Shown piece by piece: positions 46,157-58,217 of a DNA stretch of 64,000 nucleotides. The stretch comes from Glutinoglossum americanum. Its lineage: Eukaryota > Ascomycota > Geoglossomycetes > Geoglossales > Geoglossaceae. The notes below the pieces were generated by a model. That model was not told the origin of the DNA. It saw only the letters and a list, made by a program, of their open reading frames with translations, and made no database searches. A program made the translations under genes and the position numbers. Position 1 is the first letter of the stretch. Each line of letters opens with the position of its first letter. Where the stretch lies: contig JAGHQL010000064.1 of the NCBI GenBank assembly GCA_020080175.1, positions 60,023-124,022 on the forward strand. Direction: 5' to 3'.

Positions 46157-47609
46157 ATGGAAACGCACGATAGTAGCGGACATTTGGTCTTCAAGAACCC
46201 GCAGGTCAAGGTACGACCGACCAACGTGGAAGAAGTCAAGTCAATTATCGAACAACGCAAGCAACAGGGAGAACGGTCTGAGAAAAAGCTACCTTCGGCT
46301 GCGGAAGCTTCAGCCTGGCTTGAGTATGACCCCGACAAACATGCACGCGAGATCCTCGATGCGTACTTGAGGAAAGCAAATGTTAGCCCAGCTCGTTTGG
46401 CCGACCCGAATGAGAACATCGATGATATCATTGCTGAGGTGGTCAAGTCCAAGCATGGAGCTGGCTTAACTGAGCATCCCATGAGCACCGTAGAGAGCGA
46501 TTCCTCAGGGTCGAAGACTTTTGAATTAAAACAGCCTACCAAACCTCTTAGCGACATCCAAGACTGGGGCGAGCTCGGGAAATACAATGTCAGTACACTA
46601 TGTTCCCTTCACATTCTGTCCCTTCATAGCTAATAGTGAGAAAGCCCAAGTTAGTCATGCACGAAATAATCACAGATCTGCTTGACGGGAAGCTTTACTA
46701 CGCCGATCCCGCCTCGCCAGAGCAGACCCAGGATGCCAGCTCCGACGGTGAAGCAATTGGTCACGGCGATAGCCCCCCCCGCGCTCTCAGGGTTCTTGAG
46801 GTCTTCTGTGGCGATGGGGTATGGTGCAACCAACTCCTGCTCAAGCACCCTAACTGGACCATTGAAGGCATCGATCGTGTTGCCTCTCCTGTCTGGGGCC
46901 AGCTGGCCCGTATGACAGATTTCCTTTCCACAGTTTCTCTAGAGGATACTCCTATATCCGGAAAGGGGGCTAAGAATGAGAAGGCCAAAGTGGAAGCTGA
47001 AGCTCCTAATACAAACAAGCCACGGTTCGCGGTATTCCCCGTCCCTAGCGTAGATAGGCTCCTAGTCCCCATCCAGACCTATGACTTTATCCGTGGTAGG
47101 GATATATTCGCTACCACTAGTGAATGGAAATTGACATTGGACAATCTGCACAAGTGGGTCTTCCCACTTATATAACTCGATTTATAGCAGGACCTAACGA
47201 CTGCAGAATCCTCAAGTTAGATGGGTTGATCGAATTGATCGAGTTGGATCCTCGTCCTCACTCGTTGCGTGCCAGAGGATTCCTTGAATTGACAGAGGGG
47301 GCATTGAAGGTGCCGTATGGCAGGAATGCTGCCGCCATTTTCCCAGAGATTTTGGATGATCGTCTTAAGGAGGCCATAGACCCTGACCTCCTCCAGGAGT
47401 CTTCCCCTTGGATGAACCATGTGCTACGCCACCTTGGATATTCCTCGATGCCTGAACAAATCTACGCAACGGAACTGAAGTCCCGGGTCGAAGCTAGTGG
47501 ATTTTGTCAGGTGAGGGAGGAGATCATCAAGATCCCAGTTGGTGACTGGATGGAAGGTGAGCCAATGGCCAGAGCTGGTTGGCGGCTAAGCTACACTGAG
47601 CCACACTAA
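46157..47609 (+). CDS. SAM-dependent methyltransferase-like protein
   Basis: Three exons. Exon 1 runs from 46157 to about 46588 or 46592, exon 2 from about 46630 or 46637 to 47153, exon 3 from 47207 to 47609; both joins of intron 1 keep the frame, giving 451 or 452 residues. The SAM-binding motif I is LRVLEVFCGDGVWCNQLLLKH, followed by an acidic strand end in IEGID. Later come TYDFIRGRDIFATTSEW and, across intron 2, NLHKILKLDGLIELIELDP, the post-motif block seen in LaeA-like fungal methyltransferases (usually LKPGG). The first 145 residues have no recognised domain. An insert rich in Lys/Glu/Ala (GKGAKNEKAKVEAEA) separates motif I from the later motifs. Methylated substrate unknown. Intron 2 (53 bp, CCTAAC branch) is well supported. 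Confidence 0.75.
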
Positions 47610-48818
47610 CTAGCTTGATGGATAGGCCCGAAGTTCAAGGTACTAGGAGGACGCATGCTTAAGTTCTTGAGCCGCCAAATTAAAATCATGCTCGACCTGG
47701 TACAGTCAGCCCGGACAAAGAAACCATATCTTTACTAACACTAAGGATAGGCTACTATAACCTATAAGGAGTACGACTTAATCCTGGGAGATATGGTGAA
47801 CTCCGAGAGTAAACCCTATTTGAACCTGTTAAGAAGCCCCCCCTCCACCTATTTAATCTTCACTTCCTAACGCTCACCCGTATAGACACGTTGTTACTGG
47901 GCGTAAACCGAGTTTTCCCCGAATCGGCGACCCTATGCCTGATAGTACGCGCTATAGAATTGCCGGGGCAGACCAAAAAGACCACATATCTTGTGATGGA
48001 ACCCCTGACTGGAATGTAGTACGAGAACATGGCAATTAGGTGGAGCTAGATTGGGAATCAATTGATCCAGGTGGGGTTAGGCGTGCGGGTTTGCTTTCGC
48101 CGGTGGTGCCTTGATCCAACAGATAAGGCTTTATTTTTGCTCTCCTTTCCATATAGTGGCGTTCGTGGGGTTGCTTTCAATGGGGAGGTCTTGGCCGCAT
48201 AGTCCTGTTTATTGCTTCGACATAACCTATCCCCTGGGTTCGCGGGTCCGTTTCGACGGGATTTCTTCCTTGTTTCAACGGCTAAGGCGGTTTTCGCTTT
48301 CCTTCTCAAAAGGCGAGCAATAGGCCCGGTTAAGGTGATTGCAATAGCTTATAAAGAATTAGATCCTAAACATAATCAGATAAAAGCTTGAATTGCACAC
48401 CGCTCTCATGACGCCTAACGAGTCCTAGGACATGAGAAATAATGCTTTAGACTGATGCTAATGCTAACAGTCATGGAGATGTTCTGTGCTGCAAATCTCT
48501 TAAAAGAAAATAAACAACAAAATAAGAAAACGAGTACCGTGAGAATCTGTCGCTCGCCTGTGCAAGTAATAGCCGGTGGCCTTCAGGCAGCAGCTTCACC
48601 AGGTATTTAGTGTTTCTCGGCGTCTTGATATACCCCTTAGCTCAGCATCGTGACTTCCTTCCTTGGTGGGCTACGCTTTCGTTTCTGGGTTAACTATCTG
48701 GTCTTGGATACTGAGACAGTGGATCACCCCCCTCAGCTAGACTTGTCCCTCTGTGCCAGAGTGTTATTCCCTGGGTGGCCATTGCTGCTGATCTAGCGCA
48801 TAGGCACCGGCTCTTGTG
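47610..48818. other. Intergenic between two plus-strand genes
   Basis: About 1.2 kb, with no credible gene on either strand. It includes the downstream region of the methyltransferase-like gene and the promoter of the SRA gene. Confidence 0.55.
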
Positions 48819-50002
48819 ATGGAAGTTCCCAATTCAAATGTGTCTGCTGCTCTCTCACGCGATGAGCTCCGCTATAAGGCTCGCTATATCCGCGACATCA
48901 TCGCACCGATCATCGCTAGCGCGCCGGACGAGGCATTGACTCCACACCTTCTCGCGACTTTGCGTGATATATTTACCGCTCTCGAGCGCACCCCGATTAC
49001 TATATTTGCTGTTGAATACTCCCGGATCGAGAAAGCGTTGCTTGAGATATGTGCGGAGGATACGAAGTGGCCTGAAGAATTCGTTGTCCGAGCGAAGAGA
49101 CAACTCCACATATGGACAGCCGAGTTGGGCGATATTAGTGATTTGATGCCGCTCCTCTGGTTGCCCGGAGGGAGGATGCATGGCATTGAAAAAATTCAGG
49201 CGGGTCAGCGACCAAGAAACCCGGGAAAAGCGGAACGCATTCTAGGATTGAAAGACTACGGCGGACAACCAATGTGGCAATGGTCTGTCAACCTGAGCAG
49301 AACAAAAGATCCACGAAGCTTTGGCCATCATGGCTTTGAAGTTGGAGAGTAAGTCACAGATATGCCCAATACTCAAAAATGAAAAACATGGCTCTTGTAC
49401 TGACGAGGAAATGCGTATAAGTTGGTGGATAGACCCAATCTGCGCTTTTCGGGACGGGATAATTGAAAACAACGTTAACCGCATGACAGCCGGTGAACAA
49501 GGGGTTTACGCCATGGTCCTTACTAAGAATGATGCAATTGATACTGAAAAGGGAACGACCCTATGTGAATGGAATTCTGACCAGTACGAAGAAGAGTCCG
49601 ATGCTTTAGATGCACGAAAGCTATTGAAAAATGCCATCTCGCATGAGCCAATTAGGGTGCTCCGAACGTCAATGATGCAATCAAAAATGGCCCCTGTAGT
49701 TGGTGTGAGATATGACGGACTGTAAGTAGTACCCCATCGCACCAAGATTGGTCATAGCCAGCAAGCGCTTCTGTTGGAAACCAGTATTGACAACCCCGGC
49801 GGGTTACAGGTACAGGGTCTTAAGATACGGGCTCAAGCGTGACAATGAACAATTGAGCCTTTATGTTGAGCTGGGGAGAGACCCCGATCAACTAGACATA
49901 TCGGAAGCACTGAAGCGTCCAAGGGCGGAGGAGAGAGACGACTGGGAATTCTACTACAAGGTTGAGGGGAATGTAGTGGTTAGTGATGATCTCCCGAGCT
50001 AG
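48819..50002 (+). CDS. SRA-YDG domain protein (methylcytosine-reader type)
   Basis: Three exons, 48819-49348, 49422-49721 and 49810-50002 (340 residues). SRA domains bind methylated or hemimethylated DNA, as in UHRF1 and plant SUVH proteins. The domain runs from about residue 168 to 310: SFGHHGFEVGDWWIDPIC, RMTAGEQGVYAMVL, then LLKNAISHEPIRVLRTS and the diagnostic GVRYDGLYRVLRYGL, whose L codon is split by intron 2. The front half is helical; LRDIFTALERTPITIFAV with LEICAEDTKWPEEFVVRAKRQLHIW resembles a TFIIS N-terminal (LW) domain, which is my inference. No RING, PHD or SET domain is present. A nuclear role linked to DNA methylation is likely. The preceding GTG in frame is not used as start. 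Confidence 0.83.
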
Positions 50003-50837
50003 GAGACGCGGATAGGAACAGGACAAGAGACCTGGTATAGCGAAATAACTCAACACGGGAGTATCTGTACTATACTGCTACCCTGCAGCGCAAAGTTTTA
50101 TTATGTCGTGGAAGAGGAGAATTCTCGATGGTGATGGAGGTCATGGGTTAGTTGCAGGAAGAGGCCCTGAGTCTAGACCGTCCGAAGCTTGGAAGCGACA
50201 CCTCGCTTTGACGGGCCAATAGAATAGAGCAAAAGTAGTTCCAAACCCCTAAACAGTTCGGCTATCCAACGCCCCGAGCAACACCATCCACATGAGGAAG
50301 TCAGTAGCGAGAGCGACCTCAGGTGTCTCGTTTAATGCTCTTCATGAATGGATTGAACAGCAGGGCTGCCGCAAGATGGCGTGTTATTCAGTCTGGGGTT
50401 GCGCCGCATATCCTGGGCTGGGGGGAAAACGCCAACCGGCGAGATTAGGGTAGTATCAAGGTGGGGGGACGCTGTAATTCATGCCTCTCCTTGGCTACAC
50501 ATCCGGAACGTCGCCAACGTCAGTTTATCGCCCGTTCATCCATTCAATGGGTCTCTTTTGGAATGCTCTATCCCTTTCTCGCTTTGATCTGGCCAATGAC
50601 ACGCTATGAGGCCGCACTCACTTGTTTGCTTATAATAACAGCTTACTAGATCTTTCGCTCCTTCTCTTCTAGTACAGACTGCGCATTGTATCAGTTGCTC
50701 TTACGTTCAAGTCTGCTGTTTTCTATATTGAATGCCTCGCCTGGGCTATGACTGAGCATCACTGGCCAGTTGGATAAACACATCGTGGAGCTTCTTGGCG
50801 GTAGCTGCATCGGTTGCTCTCTTTCTGGGCGAGCCCG
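50003..50837. other. Intergenic between two plus-strand genes
   Basis: About 0.8 kb with pyrimidine-rich sequence near 50655-50680. No gene is seen. Confidence 0.55.
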
Positions 50838-52831
50838 ATGCCTCCGAACAACTCCAAGTATGCGAGTGCCAATCGTCATGCGCCGCTGGTTGATATCGAG
50901 GAAGACGGTGTTGGACTAGCCAGTGGGGATGTTCTCATTGATATCGATGGTCCAACTGACGGCTTGATCGAGGCACGTAGTGTCGATGGAATTAGACCGT
51001 ACAATGATTGGCCCAATGACCTAGGGGTAAGTTACCCTCACACAGGCCCTCGACCTAGAGGGATATTTGGTACTAACATCGGGTGTTAGTTCGATGTAGT
51101 TCACGAAGAGCGAATCCCGGTGGAGCTCGGGGTAATTGGACATATACCTGCCTATGCTGCGGGCACTCTATACCGCACCGGCCCCGGCGGGCACGAAGTC
51201 TTGACGGAAAAGGGCACCATATGGAACACAAATCACTGGTTCGATGGCTTTACGCAGGTCCATCGTTTCCAGATACTCGAGCCTGACCCAACAGATCCCT
51301 TAGCTACCACGAGAATTTTTTACAACTCTCGTCGCGGTACTGATGGTATGATTGAGGAAATCCGCCGTACGGGAAAGCTATCTGGCTTCTCCTTTGGTCA
51401 AAAGCGTGACCCATGTGAGAGCTACTTCTGGAAGATCATGACAATATTTCTGGGAAAGCCCACAGACGCAGCTCCCCCAAATACAAGGAACACTGGCGTT
51501 ACCATATCGATCAACCCACCGGGGTTTCCTTCTAAGAGGCAAATTAGTGAAAAAGGTGCGCTAGGGCATACCTCGGGAATACGGTCATTATGGAACAAAA
51601 CAGATTCTGCCATGCTCAAGGAAATAGACCCCGATACCCTCGAACCTATTGGCCTTGCACTTCAACACAGACTTCATCCCGACCTTCAGGGGGCATTTTC
51701 CGCTGCTCACGCTAAATCCGACCCTCTTACTGGAGACCTTTTCAACTACAATCTCAAACTTGGGAAAAACGCAGTCTACAGAGTCTTTCGGATCTCTGGT
51801 GCGACAGGAAAAACTGATATTATAGCCTCCATTACAGGCGCCCCGGGAGCATACCTTCACTCTCTATTTCTCACCAAAAATTTCGTCATCTTGTGTGTTT
51901 GGGGTAGCCACTACGCCAACTATGGCTTGAAGGTCTTGTGGGAAAAGAATATATTGGATGCAATCGCTGACCTTGATCCGAGGGATCCAAATAAAAGATC
52001 GAAATGGTTCGTCATTGACAGACATTATGACAGGGGTGTCGTGGCGGCCTTTGAGGGAGATAGCTTCTTCTGCTTCCATACCGTCAACGCATATGAAGAA
52101 AGGAGTAAAGAAGATGGCAAAGTCGACATTATCCTCGATCTGACAGTATATGAAAATATGGATGTCATTAAGAGGTTTTACTTCGAGAATATCAGATCAA
52201 GCTCTCCATGCGCTCGCGCCTTCTTCGGTGAAAAGGGAGACACCACACGCGGCAATTTGAACCGGTGGCGACTCCCTAGCGTTGACGTGAGCGAACCATC
52301 AAGACCAAGCACTGCCACCAGCCATGGAAGTGTTAGTACCCCTCAGCCTTTGCCCAGAGCTATCTTGGAATGGGAGGCGCCGAAGGATGAGAGTGTTGAA
52401 CTGCCCACCATAAATCCAAAATTCGTCGCCAAAGCCCATCGTTATATATACGGTGTAGCCGATCGGGGATTTAGTACATTTGTTGATGGCCTCCACAAGT
52501 ACGACACAGAAACACGCACAGTTCTAACTTGGGAGTTTCACGGACAAAACCCCGGCGAACCGATCTTTGTCCCTGACCCTAGAGGGAAAGACGAGGATGA
52601 CGGCGTTTTGTTGAGCGTAGTGCTAGATGGCCATACGGGTAAGAGCTACCTACTTGTACTAAACGCGAAAGATATGCTAGAGATGGGACGCGCGGAGATG
52701 GTGAGCAAGTACCTATTCTTCCGTTGTTGGATTCTTGTAGCTAACGTGAGAGTAAGGATTGTGCTGTGGGGTTCGGTTTTCATGGCACGTATTTCCCTGC
52801 GAATGCACAGGGACATTCTCTTCATTTATGA
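50838..52831 (+). CDS. Carotenoid cleavage oxygenase family protein
   Basis: Three exons, 50838-51026, 51090-52700 and 52757-52831 (624 residues). Enzymes of this family use Fe(II) held by four histidines to cleave carotenoids, apocarotenoids or stilbenes with O2. The N-terminal mark is IPAYAAGTLYRTGPG. The four candidate iron histidines are in FSAAHAKSDPLTGDLFNY, GAYLHSLFLTKNF, FCFHTVNAYEE and, in the last exon, VGFGFHGTYFP. The last exon's 56-bp intron uses GTGAGC and a CTAAC branch. The domain is complete, with inserts rich in Pro/Ser (about residues 440-465). Fungal members include Cao-1 (stilbenes) and Cao-2 (torulene); I cannot choose between these or the animal-like beta-carotene branch. 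No carotenoid biosynthesis gene lies nearby. Confidence 0.92.
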
Positions 52832-53954
52832 CGGGATAATGTAATTTTATGATTTAGACGGGCGGTTAATAAGGCGTTTTATATGTTGGCGCATTATTAC
52901 ATAATTTGGGGATCCGGAAGGTCTTTGGGAGTTCCTTGATTCTGTTTCTCAGCGATAACTTTTGATTAATTCTATTTGCTCGGACCTGCACAAGCCTTTC
53001 GGACAATATCCGACATCCTTGACCAGTTGGAGCCGGCCATAGCAGTCCTCTGTGGGACAGTGTTTCACCTGCCAATGGATGACGAGCGGTTGAGTCAGTT
53101 GAGACCCACAAGCTTTTCATTCTGCCGTCGGGGCGGTGGAGGGATCGACCCGGAAAGGCGGGCGTTGGCATAACCACTGCCTTCCAATTTGAAGTGGGGG
53201 ACAATAGTTCGTCGTCCATGATCTGTCTGCGGGGTTGATCATTATATCGAACTCCATGCGTTGCTGGCTACTAGTACAGAGAAAGCCCTGTTTTTGTTGA
53301 GGCGTGGGATTTGACCGAAGGTCAAAATGGCTGCCAGAAAGGGCTAGATGGTGCCACTTTTGTTTGTCTGGTTGGCCGACGGCAAGCCCCGTCACGGGTC
53401 AATCGGATCTAGACAATCCTGCCAATTGGCCACGAAACAAGTGGCGCACTCGCCAAGAGCACCAGAGTCGCATCTCTGGCATCATGTGTGATTTGGCTGA
53501 TCGATATGCGTCAACATATCATTTAAAAGCTTGGTCATGCAACTTTGCTGAGCTGCTTGGTAGCACTAAGTAGCTCTTGCCCGAGGAATAACCCAGGCCA
53601 TCGAGATAAGCCAAAGCGGGTGAAAGTTATTGGTTATTAGGCAGCCCGGGTTACGTAGTTGTGCCGCCATGTTTGATCGAGATCCCATTCATTCAAGATT
53701 ACTGGCCACGTGAGACGAGATCCCTGTCCCTATGATGGAAGATAAGAAGGGGATACTTCGCCCTTGTGGAAGCTTGCTTAAAGGCAGTTCCTTACTCACT
53801 TTTTGTTCCCCAGAAATCTATTGAGGCGGGCAATAAGTTGTCAAGCTTTCCAGGTTTTCGTGTCTGTGCCAACCCTTAGCGAGCCATCGCACATATCGCT
53901 TCCGTCCTCCGTTGCCTCCGGTACCACGGCTGTTCCAAAGAGCCTCTCTATTGA
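52832..53954. other. Intergenic, upstream of the P-type ATPase
   Basis: About 1.1 kb. Only short frames on both strands occur. Probably the promoter and 5' UTR of the ATPase gene. Confidence 0.55.
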
Positions 53955-56900
53955 ATGGTCACTGTATCGCCTCCCGCCGACGAAGCGAATGAGCCCCCAC
54001 TACATTCGTCCAGTCGCGACCCGAACGAACCCGTTCCTGTCGCCTCGTGGAGTACACCAAGCTTCCCTAGCACCTCTTGGCCCAGCGTAGGGTTCCAAAC
54101 TGATCGCGCACCGGACAGCGGTCCTGACGGTAGCCCGCAGCTGCAACTCGCCACAGACAATCACTTATCTGCGGAAGGCAGCAACCACGAAGCTGGCGGA
54201 AAGCAACAAGAATCCGTTCGCAGCGGCGCTGCTGCGGTAGTATCACAAACCGAAAGGTCTAAGGGCAAGGCCAGGAAGGGCGAGGCGGGTGTAACCTGCG
54301 TGAATACGGAAGATATTACTAAAAGAGAAAAATCAAATAAAAACAGCAGTGAGAACGAAAAGGCATTCTCCAAAGGGTTAGTTTGGGAAGGAAAAGCCAA
54401 CTTTGCCCACACAATCAAGTTCAATGCAATCGCGGAAGGGCTTGAGGTCAACTTGCAGCATGGACTCAGTACTGCCAAAGCAGCATCTCGTCTTGCGCGG
54501 GATGGGCCGAACAAACTTGAGGAGGATGAGGGGGTATCCATTTGGAAAGTTTTGTTAAGACAGGTGTCCAATAGCTTAACTATGGTGAGCAATCCCGCCC
54601 TTGTGTTAATACATCGTTCGAGCATTATTCGACCAACCACTTGCTCCTACCATCGCGCTGTTGGGCGCAAAACTAATCCGTATATCAAATTCACTCCCGG
54701 GTGTCTACCACCTCTCTCGAGCAGCTTTATCACTTGCGCAATAAAGGCAAGCCAACTTATGGAAGGCAACTTGCGGAATAAAAGCAAAGGGAAGCCAGCG
54801 AGATGGGGTGGAAAGGTCATTTCACTGTCGTTGCAAGCCACCGCTGTTACCAAAAAAAAAAAAAGCTTCGATTTTTATATCTGCTCAGAGGGTTTGCTTG
54901 GAAATCAGACACCCATGTCGATGAAAGCATTCGTGTTCAGCTACACAGCTCTAGTTATTCACACTTTAGAGAGAGGACAAAAAATCCAAACTCGAAAAGA
55001 GATATTTTCCACCATCATCACCATCTTTCATGGCATTCGTTTTGTTTGTTGCCACTATCCTATTGCTGCCTTTTGCAAAGGGCATTCCTTCAGCAAAGAT
55101 GGAGCAAAGAGCTTCTGCTTGTCACTCGCAGAATAAACTCTCAGAGGCGGACTGACCATTATTTCCTTTCTTGCGATAACAGGTACTACTTTTAGCGATG
55201 TTGCTGTCATACTCAACGACAGACTTCATAGAAGGAGGTGTCATCTCCGCAGTCATTCTGCTTAACGTCGTTATTGGGTAAAGACTAGACCCTAGTTTCC
55301 TTCAAACATCCTATTATTGACCCCCTTGCGCTGACACTATTGGTTTGCAACAGCTTCGTCCAAGACTACCGCGCGGAAAAGACTATGCACTCATTGCGCC
55401 AGCTTTCTGCTCCCTATGCAACGGTCATCAGAAATGGTGGGCAGATTGAATCTATTAGGTCTGAAGAGCTAGTCAGAGGTGATCTCGTTAAAGTCGCGGT
55501 TGGGGATCTGGTCCCAGCCGACCTACGACTATTCGAAGGCATGAATCTCGAGACCGATGAGGCGCTCCTAACGGGCGAATCGCTGCCCGTCACTAAATCC
55601 CCAGCGGCTCTACTCTCCAACCTCGACATGCCGATTGGCGACCGAGCGAATATCGCGTATTCGTCCACGACTGTTACGAAGGGTAGAGCGACTGGGATTG
55701 TCATCTCAACGGGTATGGCGACCGAGGTTGGAAAGATTGCGGAACTGCTTCAGGATAAGCACTCTGAGAGTAGGAGCAAGAATGTTGTCGTGCGGTCCCT
55801 AGCGAAGTCCTGGGTAGGCGTCAAAAAGATCTTGGGTCTTGAGCAAGGCACCCCTTTGCAGATCAAGCTGAGCAAGTTTGCATTGATGCTCTTCGGTCTA
55901 GCAATCTTGCTGGCTATCATAGTCTTCTCGGCCAACAAATGGAATATCCATAATGAAGTACTCATCTATGGGATCTGTGTCGCTGTGGCCGTCATCCCAG
56001 AGTCTCTCATTGCTGTTCTGACGATCACGATGGCTGTTGGTACAAAAGCTATGGCCAGGGGGCACGTCGTTGTTAGGAAGATGCAAGCCTTGGAGGCGGT
56101 TGGGGGGGTTACGAATATTTGTTCTGACAAGACTGGAACCCTGACTCAGGGCAAAATGATTGCGAGAAAGGCTTGGATGCCCGACTTGGGTACCTTAAGT
56201 GTTCACGATGTGATACACCCATTCGATCCCAATAGCGGATACGTTAAACTCAATGGCCGTGAGGTTTCGCGTTCTGGGTGGGCGAAGAATGGCGGCGTCT
56301 TGGATGTGCTCCTCGATGCTATTGCCCTCTGCAATCTTTCCACTATCACCAAGATGAATGATACCGCAGAGAAGTCTTCCATATCAAGCACCGAAACCTG
56401 GACTGGCGCTGGAGAGCCAACGGAGATTTCACTTCAGGTGCTTTCCATGCGTTTCGGCCACGGGAAAGCTGCTTTGGAAGAATCCGGGGACTGGACGCTA
56501 CTTCAAGAGTACCCGTTTGACTCTACTGTCAAAAAGATGTCAGTAGTCTACAAAAATCACGTCAGTGACACCACTGAGGTCTTTCTCAAAGGCGCTGGAG
56601 AGGTTGTCATCCCTGGTCTAGCCATCTCTGAAGTAGAGAAAGCAAAAATCTACTCTATGGTTGAGATAATGGCAAGCGAGGGTCTTCGCGTTCTATGTAT
56701 CGCGCACAAGACCCTACCTGATAATACCATAGCAATTCAGATGACTCGCGATAAGATTGAATGCGATCTCAACTTCGTTGGGCTTGTAGGCCTCTATGAC
56801 CCGCCTCGCGCCGAAACTGCTACTGCTGTTCGAAAATGTCAGATAGCTGGCATCAAAGTTCACATGCTGACGGGAGACCACATTCGCACCGCCGAGACCA

Positions 56901-58217
56901 TTGCTCGAGAAGTTGGCATTGTTAGCGCAGAGACTCCTATGCGGAATGGAAGAAATTGTGTCATGACGGCAGGGGAGTTTGATGAGCTTTCCAACGCGGA
57001 AATCGACTGCATGGAGGAACTTCCTCTAGTGATTGCAAGATGCAGCCCAAGCACCAAAGTCCGTATGGTTGAGGCTCTTCATAGACGAAAAGCCTTCTGT
57101 GTCATGACCGGAGATGGCGTGAATGATGCACCGGCTTTGAAGCTCGCGGATGTAGGAATAGCTATGGGTATTTCTGGTAGCGATGTCGCGAAGGATGCAG
57201 CGGATATGGTCTTGACCAATGACGACTTCGCATCCATTGTGAGGGCCGTTAAGGAAGGTCGAAGGTTGTTTGATAATATACAGAAAGTAGGTCACCTCCC
57301 ATATAAGCAATCCACAAAATTAACAATCGCCCCAGTTCTTAATGCACCTTCTCATTTCAAACATCTCTCAAGTTATTCTACTACTCATTGCGCTTGCGTT
57401 CAAAGATGGAAATGGGAATTCGGTATTTCCACTGTCGCCTTTGGAGATCCTGTGGGTGAATATGATCACTTCTTCCTTCCTTGCTCTCGGGCTTGGACTT
57501 GAAGAGGCACAGCCGGACATTATGCTCCGCCCACCGCACGACAATACGGTCGGTGTGTTCACCTGGGAGCTGATCATGGACAAGATGATCTACGGCACCT
57601 TCATGGGTACACTCTGCCTTGTCAGCTTCGTCGGCGTCGTCTATGGCGGAGGCAAGGGTAACCTGGGAACAGACTGCAACCAGGAACACAATAGCACTTG
57701 CGAAACAGTATTCCGGGCCCGAGCAACGGTTTTCTCCGTCCTGTCGTTCCTACTCTTGATCACGGCGTGGGAAGTCAAACACTTCTCCCGCTCCTTGTTC
57801 AGCTTGGACCCGACTCGGCATAAGGGCCCTTTCGCCGTCTTTCCAGTGCTCTGGTACAATCGCTTCCTCTTCTGGGCCGTTATGGCTGGCTTCGTGATCA
57901 CTTTTCCCGTTGTATACCTTCCCGTCATCAACATGGTTGTCTTTAAACATCTTGGCATCACCTGGGAGTGGGGCATAGTCGTCGCCTGCGTCGCCGTGTA
58001 TCTCGCTCTGTTCGAAGGCTGGAAAGCCATCAAACGCCGTTTCGGTATCGGTTCAGGCAAGAACCTCGCGCTAGAGGACGTAGAGGCCAGAGCGGGTTTA
58101 GTGGCCACGGCGGATAAGGATAGCTATGGGAGCCAGATAACGACGAGAACGAATACGCTAGTTGAAGCTGAGGGGTACAGCCCAACGAAGGAGCTCGGGC
58201 CCGGTGATAGCATCTAG
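53955..58217 (+). CDS. ENA1: ENA-type (P-type IID) Na+/K+ efflux ATPase
   Basis: Four exons, 53955-54584, 55183-55277, 55354-57286 and 57336-58217 (1179 residues). ENA ATPases pump Na+ (and K+ or Li+) out of the cell for salt and alkaline tolerance, at the plasma membrane or endoplasmic reticulum. Marks in order: cation ATPase N-domain (LSTAKAASRLARDGPNKL), EGGVISAVILLNVVIG in helices 1-2, DEALLTGESLPVTK (actuator), AVIPESLIAVLTITMAVG (helix 4, ENA-typical), CSDKTGTLTQGKM with the phosphorylated Asp codon at 56126, MLTGDHIRTAETIA, and MTGDGVNDAPALKLADVG. C-terminal helices follow in exon 4. The first 148 residues are a Ser/Pro-rich tail not needed for the fold. Intron 1 (598 bp) is much longer than the others and is open in the exon 1 frame. 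Confidence 0.95.
54585..55182 (+). other. Long intron 1 of the ENA-type ATPase
   Basis: 598 bases, GTGAGC to ACAG. Splicing it out joins SNSLTM to VLLLAMLLSYSTTDF, the usual first membrane helix of ENA pumps, so it is not coding for the pump. It stays open in the upstream frame for 184 codons until 55136. It contains an A-run at about 54853-54865. I recognise no transposon. Confidence 0.7.
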
